Part shown: positions 25,396 to 34,451 of the stretch, in pieces
How positions within the stretch are numbered: position 1 is the stretch's first letter
Layout: each line of letters begins with the position of its first letter
DNA from: Deltaproteobacteria bacterium
Lineage (GTDB): Bacteria; Myxococcota_A; Polyangia; Haliangiales; SHYZ01
Reading direction: 5' to 3'
Assembly: GCA_016210055.1 (NCBI GenBank)
Contig: JACQUZ010000141.1
Coordinates: 1-36,198 of the forward strand
DNA length: 36,198 bases
Made by a program: the position numbers and the translations under genes
Notes under the pieces: model-generated
What the model was told of the DNA's origin: nothing
The model's database searches: none
The model's input: only the letters and a program-made list of their open reading frames with translations

Positions 25396-27317
25396 GCTGT
25401 GATCCGCCGGTTGTAGGTGAGCCACTCGATCGCGCTCAGAACCAGCGCAGCAAGCACGAGATAGACCCAGATGGACCTTGATAGCGACGGGCTTGGCGTC
25501 GGTGCACCGGAAAGGGGTCGCCCTCCGAGGGTCAGCGATGCGAGTGGCTTGATGCTCGACTCGACCGGATTGGCCAGGTTGGCGGCCAACGCTAGGCTAG
25601 CGCCATTCTCGCCCGAAATGCGGTAGACGCCCACCTCGCTGCCGTAGAAACGCGCGCGTCCAGCCATGACGGGCGCCCGCGTGACACGCGTCGGCCCCTG
25701 CACCGTGACCTCCGTGAGGCCTTCTCCTTCATCGACAGGGATCGACCAGGCGTGCCCCGTCCGGTAGGTGGTGATGAGCTCCGCGTCATCTCCCGCAAAC
25801 CACGCGAGGGTGTTCACGACGAGCACCGGGAAGGCCACTCGTAGCATCAGGTCGGTCTCCTCGAGGCCAAATCCAAGCACGACGACCTTCTTGCCATGGC
25901 GTTTCCCTGCGACAACCAATGGATCTCGGACGGCGTGCGCGAGGACCACGTCTCCGTCGGCAGGCGAAAACACCAAGGAGCGATCGATGTTCACGTCGGC
26001 GAGCGTTACCCAGCGAGTCACGGGATGATCCTTTTCCACGTCGGTGATGAGCGGCCTTGCGACCTCACGAGCAACCGGAATGAGGCTTGCGGTCCTTGGC
26101 GGGTTGAAGATCAAGGCCGGTGACGGCAGTGACCCGACGGGACTCCAGCCATCAAAGACCATGACGTCGTACGCCGGAAGGGTCGCTGCTTCCTTTTCGT
26201 ACTCGCTCGGCGAGAGCTTTTCGACGGTGATCTTGTCGTCGAGGAGCAAGGCCCCTTCGAGATAGAGGTTGTCCGTGGTGACGAGGAGCACCCGCTGCTT
26301 CCGCTGCTCGGGAAGCAGAGCGTGCGCCACGTCGTCGAGGGGAAACGGATCCGGTCCCAACTCGGGCTTGAGCTCGACGCGAAGCGCACGATCGGTTCCT
26401 CCCCCGAGGTCGGGGAAGATCTCGCGTTTTCGCTCGCCCGGGACCAGCGCGAGGGTCTTCACATGAATCGGGTCGTCGCCCGCAAGCAGTGTCGCTGTGA
26501 CGGTCTCCGCGCGCTCGCCGAAGTTCTGGACCTCGAGGAGCACCTCGTAGGACAGCTTGCTTTCGAGGTATCGGCGGGCACTAAACGAGGTCACCCCGAC
26601 GTTGCGAGACTCCTTGCCGATGGAGACAAAGCGGACATCGATACCCCGGAGGTCAACCAGCCCGAGCGACGTCGGCTCGCCTTCCCACGAAACGCTCCTC
26701 CTGGCATCCTCTGGATAGGCGCCATCTCCAACAATCACGATCATGGGGTGCTTGCGCCCGCGCAGGGCGTCGGCCGCCGTTCCGAGCGCTCGCACGAGAG
26801 CAGCAGGCGTGTCGGTCGCCTTCACCTTGTCCACGCTCGTCACCAGCTGCGCGCGATCGGTCTCGAACCGGGAGACCGCTGACGGCTGGCCGTCCATCTG
26901 GATGATCATGGCCGCGTCGTCCCCTCCCAACCCGCGCACGAGCTCGATTGCCGCTTCCTTGGCGCGCGCAAGACGGGTGGTCTTCCCGTCGTCGAGGGTT
27001 TTCATGGAGGCAGACGCATCGATGAGCACAACGACGTTTCGGCCATTGGCTTGGGCGACGCCCACCTTTGGATCCAGGGCTGCACCGAGGATGAGGGACA
27101 AGAAGAGGAGCTGGACGAGCAGAGAAACAATGCGCTTGAGTCGCCGCCAAAGGGACGTGGTCTCGTTCTCACGAAGGACGCGCTGCCAAAGCTTCGAGAA
27201 CGGTACCTCGAAACGCCGCCGCCGCAGCTTGAGGATATACGCGGCGATCACAAGTGCCCCGAGAATGCCGGCCGCTTGGGCCAAGAGAGGAAGTGGCAGC
27301 GGCGTGCCAAAGGTCAT
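25392..27317 (-). CDS. BatA-like membrane protein with VWA domain
   Basis: The 641-residue protein starts with the BatA N-terminal arrangement: a helix ([17 protein letters not shown]), a basic stretch with [15 protein letters not shown], and a second helix ([16 protein letters not shown]). A VWA domain follows, with MIDAS DASASM and IVGDG. A long beta-rich periplasmic region and a C-terminal helix ([16 protein letters not shown]) complete it. The ATG overlaps the DUF58 gene stop and its own stop overlaps the next VWA gene, both as ATGA, so the proteins are likely made in fixed proportion. It probably works with the MoxR ATPase. Confidence 0.9.
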   Translation of the reverse strand: MTFGTPLPLPLLAQAAGILGALVIAAYILKLRRRRFEVPFSKLWQRVLRENETTSLWRRLKRIVSLLVQLLFLSLILGAALDPKVGVAQANGRNVVVLIDASASMKTLDDGKTTRLARAKEAAIELVRGLGGDDAAMIIQMDGQPSAVSRFETDRAQLVTSVDKVKATDTPAALVRALGTAADALRGRKHPMIVIVGDGAYPEDARRSVSWEGEPTSLGLVDLRGIDVRFVSIGKESRNVGVTSFSARRYLESKLSYEVLLEVQNFGERAETVTATLLAGDDPIHVKTLALVPGERKREIFPDLGGGTDRALRVELKPELGPDPFPLDDVAHALLPEQRKQRVLLVTTDNLYLEGALLLDDKITVEKLSPSEYEKEAATLPAYDVMVFDGWSPVGSLPSPALIFNPPRTASLIPVAREVARPLITDVEKDHPVTRWVTLADVNIDRSLVFSPADGDVVLAHAVRDPLVVAGKRHGKKVVVLGFGLEETDLMLRVAFPVLVVNTLAWFAGDDAELITTYRTGHAWSIPVDEGEGLTEVTVQGPTRVTRAPVMAGRARFYGSEVGVYRISGENGASLALAANLANPVESSIKPLASLTLGGRPLSGAPTPSPSLSRSIWVYLVLAALVLSAIEWLTYNRRITA

Positions 27318-28234
27318 TTCAGGAACCCTCCCTGACGGAAGATCCTGAGCACCAGCTCATCAAAGGGCACCCCGGTGTGGGTGCGGAAGAATGGCACCGC
27401 ACGTCGGGTGCAGAACTCCTCGAGCTCATGGCAGTAGCGCTCGTGCTCGCGCTTGTATTCCTCGAGGAGCCTGTGCGAGATCGTGACCTCCTTTTGCTCG
27501 CCCGTCTCGCAGTCGATGAGGGTTAGATCGCCAAAAAGGGCCGGGTTGGCCTCCTTTTCGTCGTAAAGCTGGATGACGAACGGCTCGTACTTGTTGTAGC
27601 GCAAGACATTGATCCCCTCTTCGAAGCCGGCGGGGTCATAGAAGTCGCTGATGAGCACCGCCATCCCTCGGCGATGCGTCTGGTGCACGAACTTGGTCAT
27701 CGATGGCCCGAGTTTCGTGACGCCATGCGGCTCAATCTTGCCCAAGAAATCGAATACCTTAAAAATGCGTCCCTTGCCCCGAGCCGGCGGCAGCCGCTCT
27801 CCCAGGTCATCAGAGAAGGGGGCAATGGATACCCGGTCGAGATTGGAGAGCCCCACGTAGCAGAGGGCCGCCGCCAGCTTGAGGGCGTAGTGGAACTTGG
27901 GCGGCTCGCCGATGGTCATGGACTTGGAAGCGTCCACGAGCAGGTATATGGAAAGGTCTTCTTCCTCTTCGAAGAGCCGGAGGAGGAGCTTGTCCATGCG
28001 ACCGTAGATGTTCCAGTCGATGTACCGGAAGTCGTCACCGGCCGTGTAGTCGCGGTGATCGGCGAACTCGATCCCTGCACCGGTCTTCTTGGTGCGCCTC
28101 TCGGCACGGAGCCTTCCGGCAAAGATCTTCTTGGAGACGATGAGCAAGTACTCCAACTTCTTTAGAAACTCGTCGTCGAAGAGCTTCGCCCCGCCACCTC
28201 GAGCGGGTCCTTTCGACCTGGCAGCGAGCTGCAC
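27314..28234 (-). CDS. DUF58 domain protein
   Basis: The 306-residue protein has the family core GIEFADHRDYTAGDDFRYID, followed by WNIYGRMDKLLLRLFEEEED and a VWA-like fold with LLVDASKSM. No membrane helix is seen, so it is probably cytoplasmic. DUF58 proteins are routinely encoded next to MoxR ATPases and VWA proteins. The start is GTG 28234, with GGAGG about 11 bases upstream, 3 bp after the MoxR stop. The stop overlaps the BatA-like start (ATGA). Confidence 0.93.
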   Translation of the reverse strand: MQLAARSKGPARGGGAKLFDDEFLKKLEYLLIVSKKIFAGRLRAERRTKKTGAGIEFADHRDYTAGDDFRYIDWNIYGRMDKLLLRLFEEEEDLSIYLLVDASKSMTIGEPPKFHYALKLAAALCYVGLSNLDRVSIAPFSDDLGERLPPARGKGRIFKVFDFLGKIEPHGVTKLGPSMTKFVHQTHRRGMAVLISDFYDPAGFEEGINVLRYNKYEPFVIQLYDEKEANPALFGDLTLIDCETGEQKEVTISHRLLEEYKREHERYCHELEEFCTRRAVPFFRTHTGVPFDELVLRIFRQGGFLK

Positions 28235-28237
28235 CGT

Positions 28238-29260
28238 TTATCTTTCCTCCCGGGTCTTCTCGAGAATTTCGGCGATGACCGCGTCGGTTTCGATCCCCTC
28301 GGCTTCCCCTTCAAAGTTGAGGATCATGCGATGCCGCAAGGCGGGCGTGGCCACGCTGCGGATGTCGCTCGTCGAGACGGCGTACCGCCCCTCCAGGAGG
28401 GCGCGGATCTTGGCCGCCAGCAGAACCGCTTGCGCCCCCCGGGGTGATGAGCCGAAGCGCACGTACTTCTTGGCCATCGGCGTGGCTTCCTCGGTCTCTG
28501 GGTGCGTGGCCTGCAGCACGCGTATGGCGTAATCCTGGACACTCCTTGCCACGGGGACACGACGCACGAGCTCACGCATCTCGACCACCCGTTCCTTGGT
28601 CACGACCTTTTCGGGCTGCGGGTGGTCGTCGCGGGTCGTGCGGTCCATGATGACGTGGAGCGCCTCGCGTCCCGGGAACTGCACCCTCAGCTTGAAGAAG
28701 AACCGGTCGAGCTGCGCCTCGGGGAGCGGGTAGGTTCCCTCCATTTCCAGAGGGTTCTGGGTGGCGAGCACAAAGAAGGGCTTCTCGAGCTTGAACGTCT
28801 GCTTGGCGATCGTAACCGACTGCTCCTGCATCGCCTCGAGAAGCGCCGACTGGGTCTTGGGCGTCGCCCGGTTGATCTCGTCAGCCAGGAGGATGTTCGC
28901 GAAGATTGGGCCTTTCTGAAAGTCAAAGCGCTTCCCGCCACGTCCATCCTCGACGATCATGTTGGTCCCCAGGATGTCGGCCGGCATGAGGTCCGGCGTG
29001 AACTGGATGCGCGAAAACGTGGCGTCGATTGTTTCGGCGAGAGTGCGCACGAGCATGGTCTTGCCCAAGCCGGGCACCCCTTCGAGCAGTGCATGCCCAT
29101 CGGCGAGAAGAGCCGCGATCACCCCTTCGACGATTTCTTCGTGGCCCACGATCATCTTGGCGATCTCGCTCCGAAGGGTGAGGACGTCTTTTCGGAACTC
29201 GGAGACCGGCTTCTCGATGTCACGGCCAAGGGGGCCACTGCTCTGCGTCGCGACGTTCAT
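28238..29260 (-). CDS. MoxR-family AAA+ ATPase
   Basis: This is a 340-residue cytoplasmic ATPase thought to act as a chaperone for VWA-containing partners. It has Walker A GVPGLGKT, the family segment QFTPDLMPADILGTN, Walker B LLADEINRA, sensor 1 ATQNP and the region SSPRGAQAVL. ATG 29260 is chosen because AAAGGAG lies just upstream. An earlier ATG at 29287 overlaps the previous stop (ATGA) but has no ribosome site and would add nine residues; coupling through it remains possible. It is followed by DUF58 and two VWA genes. Confidence 0.95.
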   Translation of the reverse strand: MNVATQSSGPLGRDIEKPVSEFRKDVLTLRSEIAKMIVGHEEIVEGVIAALLADGHALLEGVPGLGKTMLVRTLAETIDATFSRIQFTPDLMPADILGTNMIVEDGRGGKRFDFQKGPIFANILLADEINRATPKTQSALLEAMQEQSVTIAKQTFKLEKPFFVLATQNPLEMEGTYPLPEAQLDRFFFKLRVQFPGREALHVIMDRTTRDDHPQPEKVVTKERVVEMRELVRRVPVARSVQDYAIRVLQATHPETEEATPMAKKYVRFGSSPRGAQAVLLAAKIRALLEGRYAVSTSDIRSVATPALRHRMILNFEGEAEGIETDAVIAEILEKTREER

Positions 29261-29283
29261 CTCGTCTCCTTTCAGGAGGGGCT

Positions 29284-31206
29284 TCATTCCATGGCGTGGG
29301 GCTTGATCTTCTGGAAGTACCGCTTGACGTAATGCTTGTATCCCTGCGGTACTTTCTCTTGGCTCATGATCTCTTCTACGATGCGCTGGTAATCGGTGAA
29401 CACGCGCTTGTACGCAGCGCTGGCAAATCCCTTCTGTGCCGAGGTCAGGATGGTCTCTCTCCGCGACGGTCCCTGGCCGTGAACTCCGGAAACATCGACG
29501 TCCTTGGTGTCGCCGTACCGCGGCGTTGGGTCTCCCATTAGGTTCGGATCGTGATCGTCTCCCGCGCCCGTCCCCGGTTGCTGCTCTCCGCCCGGATTCG
29601 GTCCCGACCCCGGCCTAAAAGGTCCCATGCCGCCACGGGAAAGACCGGCTTTCCCGTCGGGACCAGGACGCTCACCTTGCTTGGGATTCATGGGGCGCCA
29701 TGCCTTGCGGATTCCCGCGTGTCCGCTCGCACGGCGTTGGAAGTCCTTCAACCTGAGCGCTCGTCCTTGGTTTTGCTTCTGGCCGCTCTTGGAGCGGCGA
29801 AGCGCCTCCTTCAGGTCGGCGAGCTGTGACTTGGTGCGCTTCTGATTGGAAAGCTTGCGGATCTCGTCCTCGATTTCGCTGATGTCCTCTGCGGCGCTCT
29901 TGAGTCCCTGCGCTGCCTGCTCGCGGTCCTTGCGCATCCCCTCGGCAGTGCGCTCCAGGTTGCGGTGCAGGCGCTCGAGCCTCCGCTTCTTGGCGTGGGC
30001 CCGCTGCTCCGCCCGATCTCGTTCCAGCCGCTCGAGCTCACGCTGCTCTCGATGGAGGCGCCGCTTGGCGTGCTCGTCCTGTGGCTGCTCCTGCACCTTT
30101 TTTTGGAGGCGGCGAACTTCCTCTCTTTTCTTCTCAATTTGGGCCTCGGCCTTTTGGTCCGCCTTCTCCTCTTGCGCCCGCTCTTCCTCCTGCTTCTTGT
30201 CATGGGCTGTAACAACCTTGCGCAAGAGATCCTCGAGCTTCTTGTCCTGCGTCTTCCCGAGGCTCTTCCCCTCGATTTCGCGAGCGAGGCGCTCGAGCTC
30301 CCGACGGGCCATCGGGAGATCTCCCTTCTCGAGCGCTTCGCCGATTTTTCGGGTGAGCGGTTCCTTCTCGAGTTCCCTCGCGGTTTCCTTGAGTTCCTTT
30401 AGGGCTTCGGCGGAGCTGGGATCGATCGCGCGGTTGTACTCCCGCTCCAGCTTCTCCATCTCCGCCAAGAGCTCCTGCTTGGAGATGCTCCCATTGCCCG
30501 CCTTCTCGAGAAGTTTTTCGAGCGAGCGCGCCAGGTTGTCGAGGTGCGCATCCCCGGTCTCTTTTGCGACCTGCTCGATCTCGAGCAATAGATCGCGCGA
30601 GAAATCGACATCTTCCTGGTCGAGCTTGTTGTCGGTTTCCGGGGGAACGGTCGTCCGCTGGCCATGCGCGTCACCGGGAGTCGCGGTCTCCAGTGGCGAA
30701 CGTGGTGAAAATGCGAGGCTGGTCACGGCCAATCCAACGGCTAGAAAGGCCATCGCCGCGCGACTGTCCCTGGGGACGCGCAGCGGCGTGGCTTGCGCGA
30801 CGCTCGCCTTGGACACCACGCGCAGCCCGTCCTGAATGGCCGCCTGCATCATCGCCTGGGTATCGGAATGCACGTGGGTGGACCCAGGGAGATGAGCAAG
30901 CTCCCACGCGGTGGCGATTCGACTCTCGAGGCCGGAAGCCCGGTCAAGCTTCGTGGCCACGTGCAGGTCGGAAATCCGCCGGGCAGCGCCGACGACGCCC
31001 GCGCCGACAACACCCGTGGCCGCGGCGAACGCCAGGGCCAGTGCCGTGGGCGGCGGCAGGTACTCCATCCGCCATAGCCAGAGAATAACCAAGGAAGCCG
31101 CAACCGCCGGCACAACGGCTGTCGTCCCCCATTCGATGGCCGCCTGAAAGCGAACTCGACGTCTTGCACGAGCGATGACGGTACGGATCGGCTGGAGCTC
31201 GCTCAT
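29284..31206 (-). CDS. Membrane-anchored coiled-coil protein (DUF4175-like) of the MoxR/VWA operon
   Basis: The 640-residue protein has two N-terminal helices (about 24-40 and 48-70), the segment DLHVATKLDRASGLESRIATAWEL typical of DUF4175-like proteins (split around its middle), and a third helix near 150. About 300 residues of charged, strongly helical coiled coil follow, rich in Glu, Lys, Arg and Gln. A Gly/Pro-rich linker and a conserved-looking end (SAAYKRVFTDYQRIVEEIMS) complete it. ATG 31206 has GGGAGG about 11 bases upstream; the frame extends to 31362 but with low-complexity residues. It is the first gene of the operon. It could scaffold the VWA proteins; its function is unknown. Confidence 0.82.
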   Translation of the reverse strand: MSELQPIRTVIARARRRVRFQAAIEWGTTAVVPAVAASLVILWLWRMEYLPPPTALALAFAAATGVVGAGVVGAARRISDLHVATKLDRASGLESRIATAWELAHLPGSTHVHSDTQAMMQAAIQDGLRVVSKASVAQATPLRVPRDSRAAMAFLAVGLAVTSLAFSPRSPLETATPGDAHGQRTTVPPETDNKLDQEDVDFSRDLLLEIEQVAKETGDAHLDNLARSLEKLLEKAGNGSISKQELLAEMEKLEREYNRAIDPSSAEALKELKETARELEKEPLTRKIGEALEKGDLPMARRELERLAREIEGKSLGKTQDKKLEDLLRKVVTAHDKKQEEERAQEEKADQKAEAQIEKKREEVRRLQKKVQEQPQDEHAKRRLHREQRELERLERDRAEQRAHAKKRRLERLHRNLERTAEGMRKDREQAAQGLKSAAEDISEIEDEIRKLSNQKRTKSQLADLKEALRRSKSGQKQNQGRALRLKDFQRRASGHAGIRKAWRPMNPKQGERPGPDGKAGLSRGGMGPFRPGSGPNPGGEQQPGTGAGDDHDPNLMGDPTPRYGDTKDVDVSGVHGQGPSRRETILTSAQKGFASAAYKRVFTDYQRIVEEIMSQEKVPQGYKHYVKRYFQKIKPHAME

Positions 31207-31246
31207 GCCTGGGGTGGCCTCCCGTTGCCACGAGGGCTTCCTCTTG

Positions 31247-31255
31247 GTTATAGCA
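31247..31255 (-). promoter_or_regulatory. Possible extended -10 promoter of the MoxR/VWA operon
   Basis: On the minus strand the sequence TGC-TATAAC matches an extended -10 element (TGnTATAAT) with one mismatch, about 40 bases before the ATG at 31206. No convincing -35 hexamer is seen. A purine-rich tract on the plus strand lies further upstream. Confidence 0.35.
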
Positions 31256-31318
31256 TCCTTCTTTGGGGTGGCACGTGGGGAGAGGAGGAGGGAGGGATCA
31301 AGCGTGTGTGAGTCGTGG

Positions 31319-31534
31319 CTACTTCTGCTCGGCGGTGGGGGCGTCCTGCTCGGCGCCACCATTCTTCGGGGCGAGCCTCGTGGCCGTCTTCTCGAGCTCG
31401 GCCTTGAGCGAGGTCAATGTCCCCGCCGTGTAATCGAGGGCTCGAGATCCGACCTGAAGACCAAGGCTTGCGAACCCGCGGGCGCTGTCCTGCAGGTTGT
31501 GGAAGAGCTTGTTGATTTCCGCTTTGGCGTCCAT
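31319..31534 (-). CDS. Small helical protein of unknown function
   Basis: The 71-residue protein begins at ATG 31534, chosen for AAGGAG six bases upstream. The body is predicted amphipathic helix (EINKLFHNLQDSARGFASLG, then TLTSLKAELEKTATRL) with a polar Gly/Ala/Glu tail. It has no signal peptide or membrane helix. It begins 38 bp after the ribbon-helix-helix gene and is probably co-transcribed with it. It is loosely phasin-like in composition, but no family is recognised. Confidence 0.7.
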   Translation of the reverse strand: MDAKAEINKLFHNLQDSARGFASLGLQVGSRALDYTAGTLTSLKAELEKTATRLAPKNGGAEQDAPTAEQK

Positions 31535-31572
31535 GGATGACTCCTTCCTTTGCAAGTGCTGCTGATTAACAA

Positions 31573-31974
31573 CTACATCGATGCCTTGCGACGCCGGTCG
31601 TTCTTGACCGGACGCGGCACGCATTCGGGACAGATGAATACTCGAGCGTCGCGGGACCTATCGGTGAGGCCCAAGAAAGCCTGGTCTCCACCCTGGAGCA
31701 GCTTTTCGCAGCGGGCGCACGGGGCATCGATGTTGAGGGTGATTTCCTGCCAACCAAAGACCCCCGACAAATCCATGGTGGCTGTGGGGGGGTCGTGCGG
31801 AGCCGGCACCCGGTCCCGCATTCTCCTGGTCATCTCGATGGCGTCTTCGAGCATGTTGCGGACAAGGTTCGACACGGGGACGCGAAGGCCTTCTGCGAGA
31901 CGCTTGATCTGTTCTTCAAGCGCCGCGGGGATCCGCGTGTGAATGACCTTTTCCTTGCGCCCTTCGGAAGCCAT
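31573..31974 (-). CDS. Ribbon-helix-helix regulator with C-terminal zinc-ribbon-like motif
   Basis: In this 133-residue protein, residues ~8-48 form a CopG/Arc-type ribbon-helix-helix DNA-binding domain (IHTRIPAALEEQIKRLAEGL, then VSNLVRNMLEDAIE). A linker leads to two CxxC pairs, C86/C89 (CARC) and C115/C118 (CPEC), spaced as in zinc ribbons. The tail is basic (RRRKASM). The N-terminal half should dimerise on palindromic DNA; the C-terminal half may sense metal or redox state or bind a partner. The ATG at 31974 has no obvious ribosome site. The inverted repeats right upstream suggest autoregulation. It is followed by the 71-residue helical protein gene. Confidence 0.85.
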   Translation of the reverse strand: MASEGRKEKVIHTRIPAALEEQIKRLAEGLRVPVSNLVRNMLEDAIEMTRRMRDRVPAPHDPPTATMDLSGVFGWQEITLNIDAPCARCEKLLQGGDQAFLGLTDRSRDARVFICPECVPRPVKNDRRRKASM

Positions 31975-31980
31975 CGAGGT

Positions 31981-32015
31981 GTGTCACAAATAATCACATC
32001 GTGACACGGTGTCAA
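31981..32015 (-). promoter_or_regulatory. Promoter with overlapping palindromes upstream of the ribbon-helix-helix gene
   Basis: GTGTCAC (31981-31987) and GTGACAC (32001-32007) form a perfect 7+7 inverted repeat with a 13-bp spacer. GACACGGTGTC (32003-32013) is a second palindrome sharing an arm, and TCAC-ATC-GTGA (31994-32004) a third. On the minus strand TTGACA (32010-32015) is a perfect -35, followed after 17 bp by TATTTG (31987-31992), a weak -10. The predicted transcript would start only a few bases before the ATG, suggesting a nearly leaderless mRNA. It is a strong candidate operator for the adjacent regulator. Confidence 0.55.
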
Positions 32016-32030
32016 GGGAGCGGATGGGAA

Positions 32031-34385
32031 TTAGTCGAGGGTGAAGCTCCCGAGGGCGAACTTGTTGGAGGAGTTGTCTTCTTCCCTCAACGATTCTCGC
32101 GCCTTAGGAGTCGGCAGCACGCTCCTGAGGCCCGCGAGTCGCGCTTTTTCGGTAATGACCCAGAATTTCCGCCCCTTTCCCGTCCGGGCGGGAGCATTTA
32201 GGTACTCCAGAAATGCCTTGTTGTCGGTGTCCATGTACACCGTGCGGGCATCTTCCACGCGGTGGTTGTAGATCTCTCCTCCGGAGTAGAAGTTCTCGCC
32301 CCGCCAGTTGAGCTGCCAAGCGATCAGGCGATCAGCATTGACCGACAGCCAGCGTCGGCTCGGCGCATGGCCCGAGGTTCGGGCCCGCTCGAGGAGCGTC
32401 GCGAGCTTGGCCCGCTCGTCTTGGGACACGGCAATCCAGAACTTGTTCACCCCAATCCGGGATACCTGACCCATGAGCTCACCTTTTTCACCCAGGGCGT
32501 CGTAGGTCACGCGCATGGCGTCCCCGACGTTGAGGGTTTTCGGGACGAAACATGGGACCGCAAGATCGTTTCCGCTGGCCCAATCCTGGGCCACCTCGCG
32601 GAGGCCCGAATAAGCCAGATCCACGCCGTGGATCTGCCTGTTCTTGTAATAGACCTCGTGCAGCGTGCGCTGCCCCCAGTGGGGTGAGGCGGCGGTCAAG
32701 AGCACGTCGATCGTGAAAACCGTGAAGGCCACGGCACAGAGCGCGAGGCCGCAGGTGGCGGCGCGCCGCGCGCGCGAGAACATGAGCGCGGCGATGGCGA
32801 CTCCAATGAGCAGTGCGAACGCCAGGAGCTGCAGCGTGAAGTCGATGCTCCAGGGCGGGCCGCCCGGCCATGGGCGGTCATACCGATAGATATACAGGTG
32901 CACGAGCTTCTCCTGGGCACTCACCACGTCGATGGACGTGACGAGGAACAGGCCCAGCGATACGACAAGAGCAGTCGTGGCTCCAGCTACCCGCCTGCCT
33001 AGGAGATCATGGAGCCAGAGACCCACGAGCACCGCAAGTGCGGGAACCGCGGGCAGGATGTAGTGGTGGAACTTGGTCTTGACGATTGCGAAGAAGAAAA
33101 AGGCCGCGACGGCCCAGATTCCGAAAATGAGCCGGAGCTTTTGTTCCCGCGCCTGCGGCCTCCCGGCCACGGCAAGGTGGGCAAGTGCCGCGGGGGCGAG
33201 CGCAACCCACGGCCACATGCCAATTCCCAGCTGGCCGAAGAAATAGTTGAACGTGCCTCGGTCGCCATGCACGCCGCTAAACGCGCGTCCCAGCAAGTGC
33301 TGCCCCACGTACTCGTTGAACCAGGGCATTCCGTCCTTGATGTACATGGCAAAGTGCCAGGGGAGGCACACGGCGAGCGCTACGAGTACTCCGCGCGGGA
33401 TTTCTACCTTGAGGAGGAGCTTCCACTGCCCGGTGAGGAGAAGGTAGCCAAGGATCGTCAGCCCAGCCACGGCCGGCGTAGCGAGTCCCTTGGCTAGGAC
33501 TGCCAGCCCCATGAACAGGTAGAACCAGTACATGTAAACCTGGCGCGCGCTGGTGGTCCGAAGCCACGACCAGATCGCGACCCCTGCGGTCATGAAGGCG
33601 AGGGGAATCATGACGAGAGAACCGGGGAGCCATCGGCCTGGCGCCACGAACATGCGCGCATGGCTTAGAAAGGCCGTGAAATGGACGAGCTGCACCCCGA
33701 CCAAGGCGAGGAACACCAAGAGAAACAGGCGATACGACGAGAGGCCCCACCAGGCCGAGCAGGGACGATCCTCCTCCTCGAGAACGGCGAGCGCGAATAG
33801 AGAAATACCGCCGACGAGCAGGGAGCAGGCGGGCATGTCCGTGATCGCCTGGCGAGTAATCATGAAGTAGTACGGGCTCGTGGCGCACACGAGCGCCGAA
33901 AGCCACGCAGCTCTCCTTGAGTAAAGCCGAGCGATGGCGTACCAAAGCATCACGACGCCGAGGACGCCGAAAAGGGCAAACGGCAGCCTGATAGACCACT
34001 CTGTGAGGCTGGAAGCGACGAATTCGCCCGAGTACCCGCCGTCTTTTCCAACGCCGAAGAGCGTCATCCCGGCGGACATGAGCCAAAACGTGAGGACTGG
34101 CTTCGACCGAAAGACCTCGTTCTGCCAGCGCGTGACCACCCAATCGTGGTCCTCCTGCATCCGCCTCGCGACCTCACCGTAGTGGGTTTCCCATGGATCC
34201 CAGAAGGAGTACGAGCCGAGGAACGGGACGTAGATGAGGACGGCGAGCAGCGCCACGAGGGCGACCTCGCGGCCGCGGACCGCCACGAGCGGCAAGGGTG
34301 CTAGCGCGCACCCGCGTGGCGCCAAAGCGCCATCGCCATCGCCGGTGGCGGACGGATCGCTGGCAGAGGCATTCGAGGCTCCCAT
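32031..34385 (-). CDS. GT39/ArnT-like membrane glycosyltransferase
   Basis: This 784-residue polytopic protein has a Pro/Ala-rich N-terminus, then a first helix followed by the acidic loop SFWDPWETHYGEVARRM, matching the catalytic loop of PMT_2/ArnT-type enzymes that use polyprenyl-phosphate sugars. Further helices include WYAIARLYSRRAAWLSALVC, the conserved ITRQAITDMP segment, and the KFHHYILPAVPALAVLVG segment typical of this family. About eleven to thirteen helices are present. The last ~200 residues are a soluble region (from about VYYKNRQIHGVDLAY) longer than in ArnT itself. It probably glycosylates an envelope lipid or protein on the periplasmic side; the acceptor is unknown. It stands between the palindromic promoter and the RND permease. 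Confidence 0.85.
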   Translation of the reverse strand: MGASNASASDPSATGDGDGALAPRGCALAPLPLVAVRGREVALVALLAVLIYVPFLGSYSFWDPWETHYGEVARRMQEDHDWVVTRWQNEVFRSKPVLTFWLMSAGMTLFGVGKDGGYSGEFVASSLTEWSIRLPFALFGVLGVVMLWYAIARLYSRRAAWLSALVCATSPYYFMITRQAITDMPACSLLVGGISLFALAVLEEEDRPCSAWWGLSSYRLFLLVFLALVGVQLVHFTAFLSHARMFVAPGRWLPGSLVMIPLAFMTAGVAIWSWLRTTSARQVYMYWFYLFMGLAVLAKGLATPAVAGLTILGYLLLTGQWKLLLKVEIPRGVLVALAVCLPWHFAMYIKDGMPWFNEYVGQHLLGRAFSGVHGDRGTFNYFFGQLGIGMWPWVALAPAALAHLAVAGRPQAREQKLRLIFGIWAVAAFFFFAIVKTKFHHYILPAVPALAVLVGLWLHDLLGRRVAGATTALVVSLGLFLVTSIDVVSAQEKLVHLYIYRYDRPWPGGPPWSIDFTLQLLAFALLIGVAIAALMFSRARRAATCGLALCAVAFTVFTIDVLLTAASPHWGQRTLHEVYYKNRQIHGVDLAYSGLREVAQDWASGNDLAVPCFVPKTLNVGDAMRVTYDALGEKGELMGQVSRIGVNKFWIAVSQDERAKLATLLERARTSGHAPSRRWLSVNADRLIAWQLNWRGENFYSGGEIYNHRVEDARTVYMDTDNKAFLEYLNAPARTGKGRKFWVITEKARLAGLRSVLPTPKARESLREEDNSSNKFALGSFTLD

Positions 34386-34451
34386 GGCGGGGACAGACTA
34401 TTCGCTCCCGGGCAGGGGTGCAAGCCGCCACGAGGCTGCCACGAGTGCTCG

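Noticed and set aside
31207..31362. N-terminal extension of the coiled-coil membrane protein
   Set aside because: Low-complexity Pro/Ser/Arg sequence without ribosome site; ATG 31206 has GGGAGG upstream and leads into the conserved part.
31319..31534. 71-residue protein as substrate of the C39 exporter
   Set aside because: Its only Gly-Gly lies close to the C-terminus, leaving no core peptide, and it is more than 20 kb away beside an unrelated regulator.
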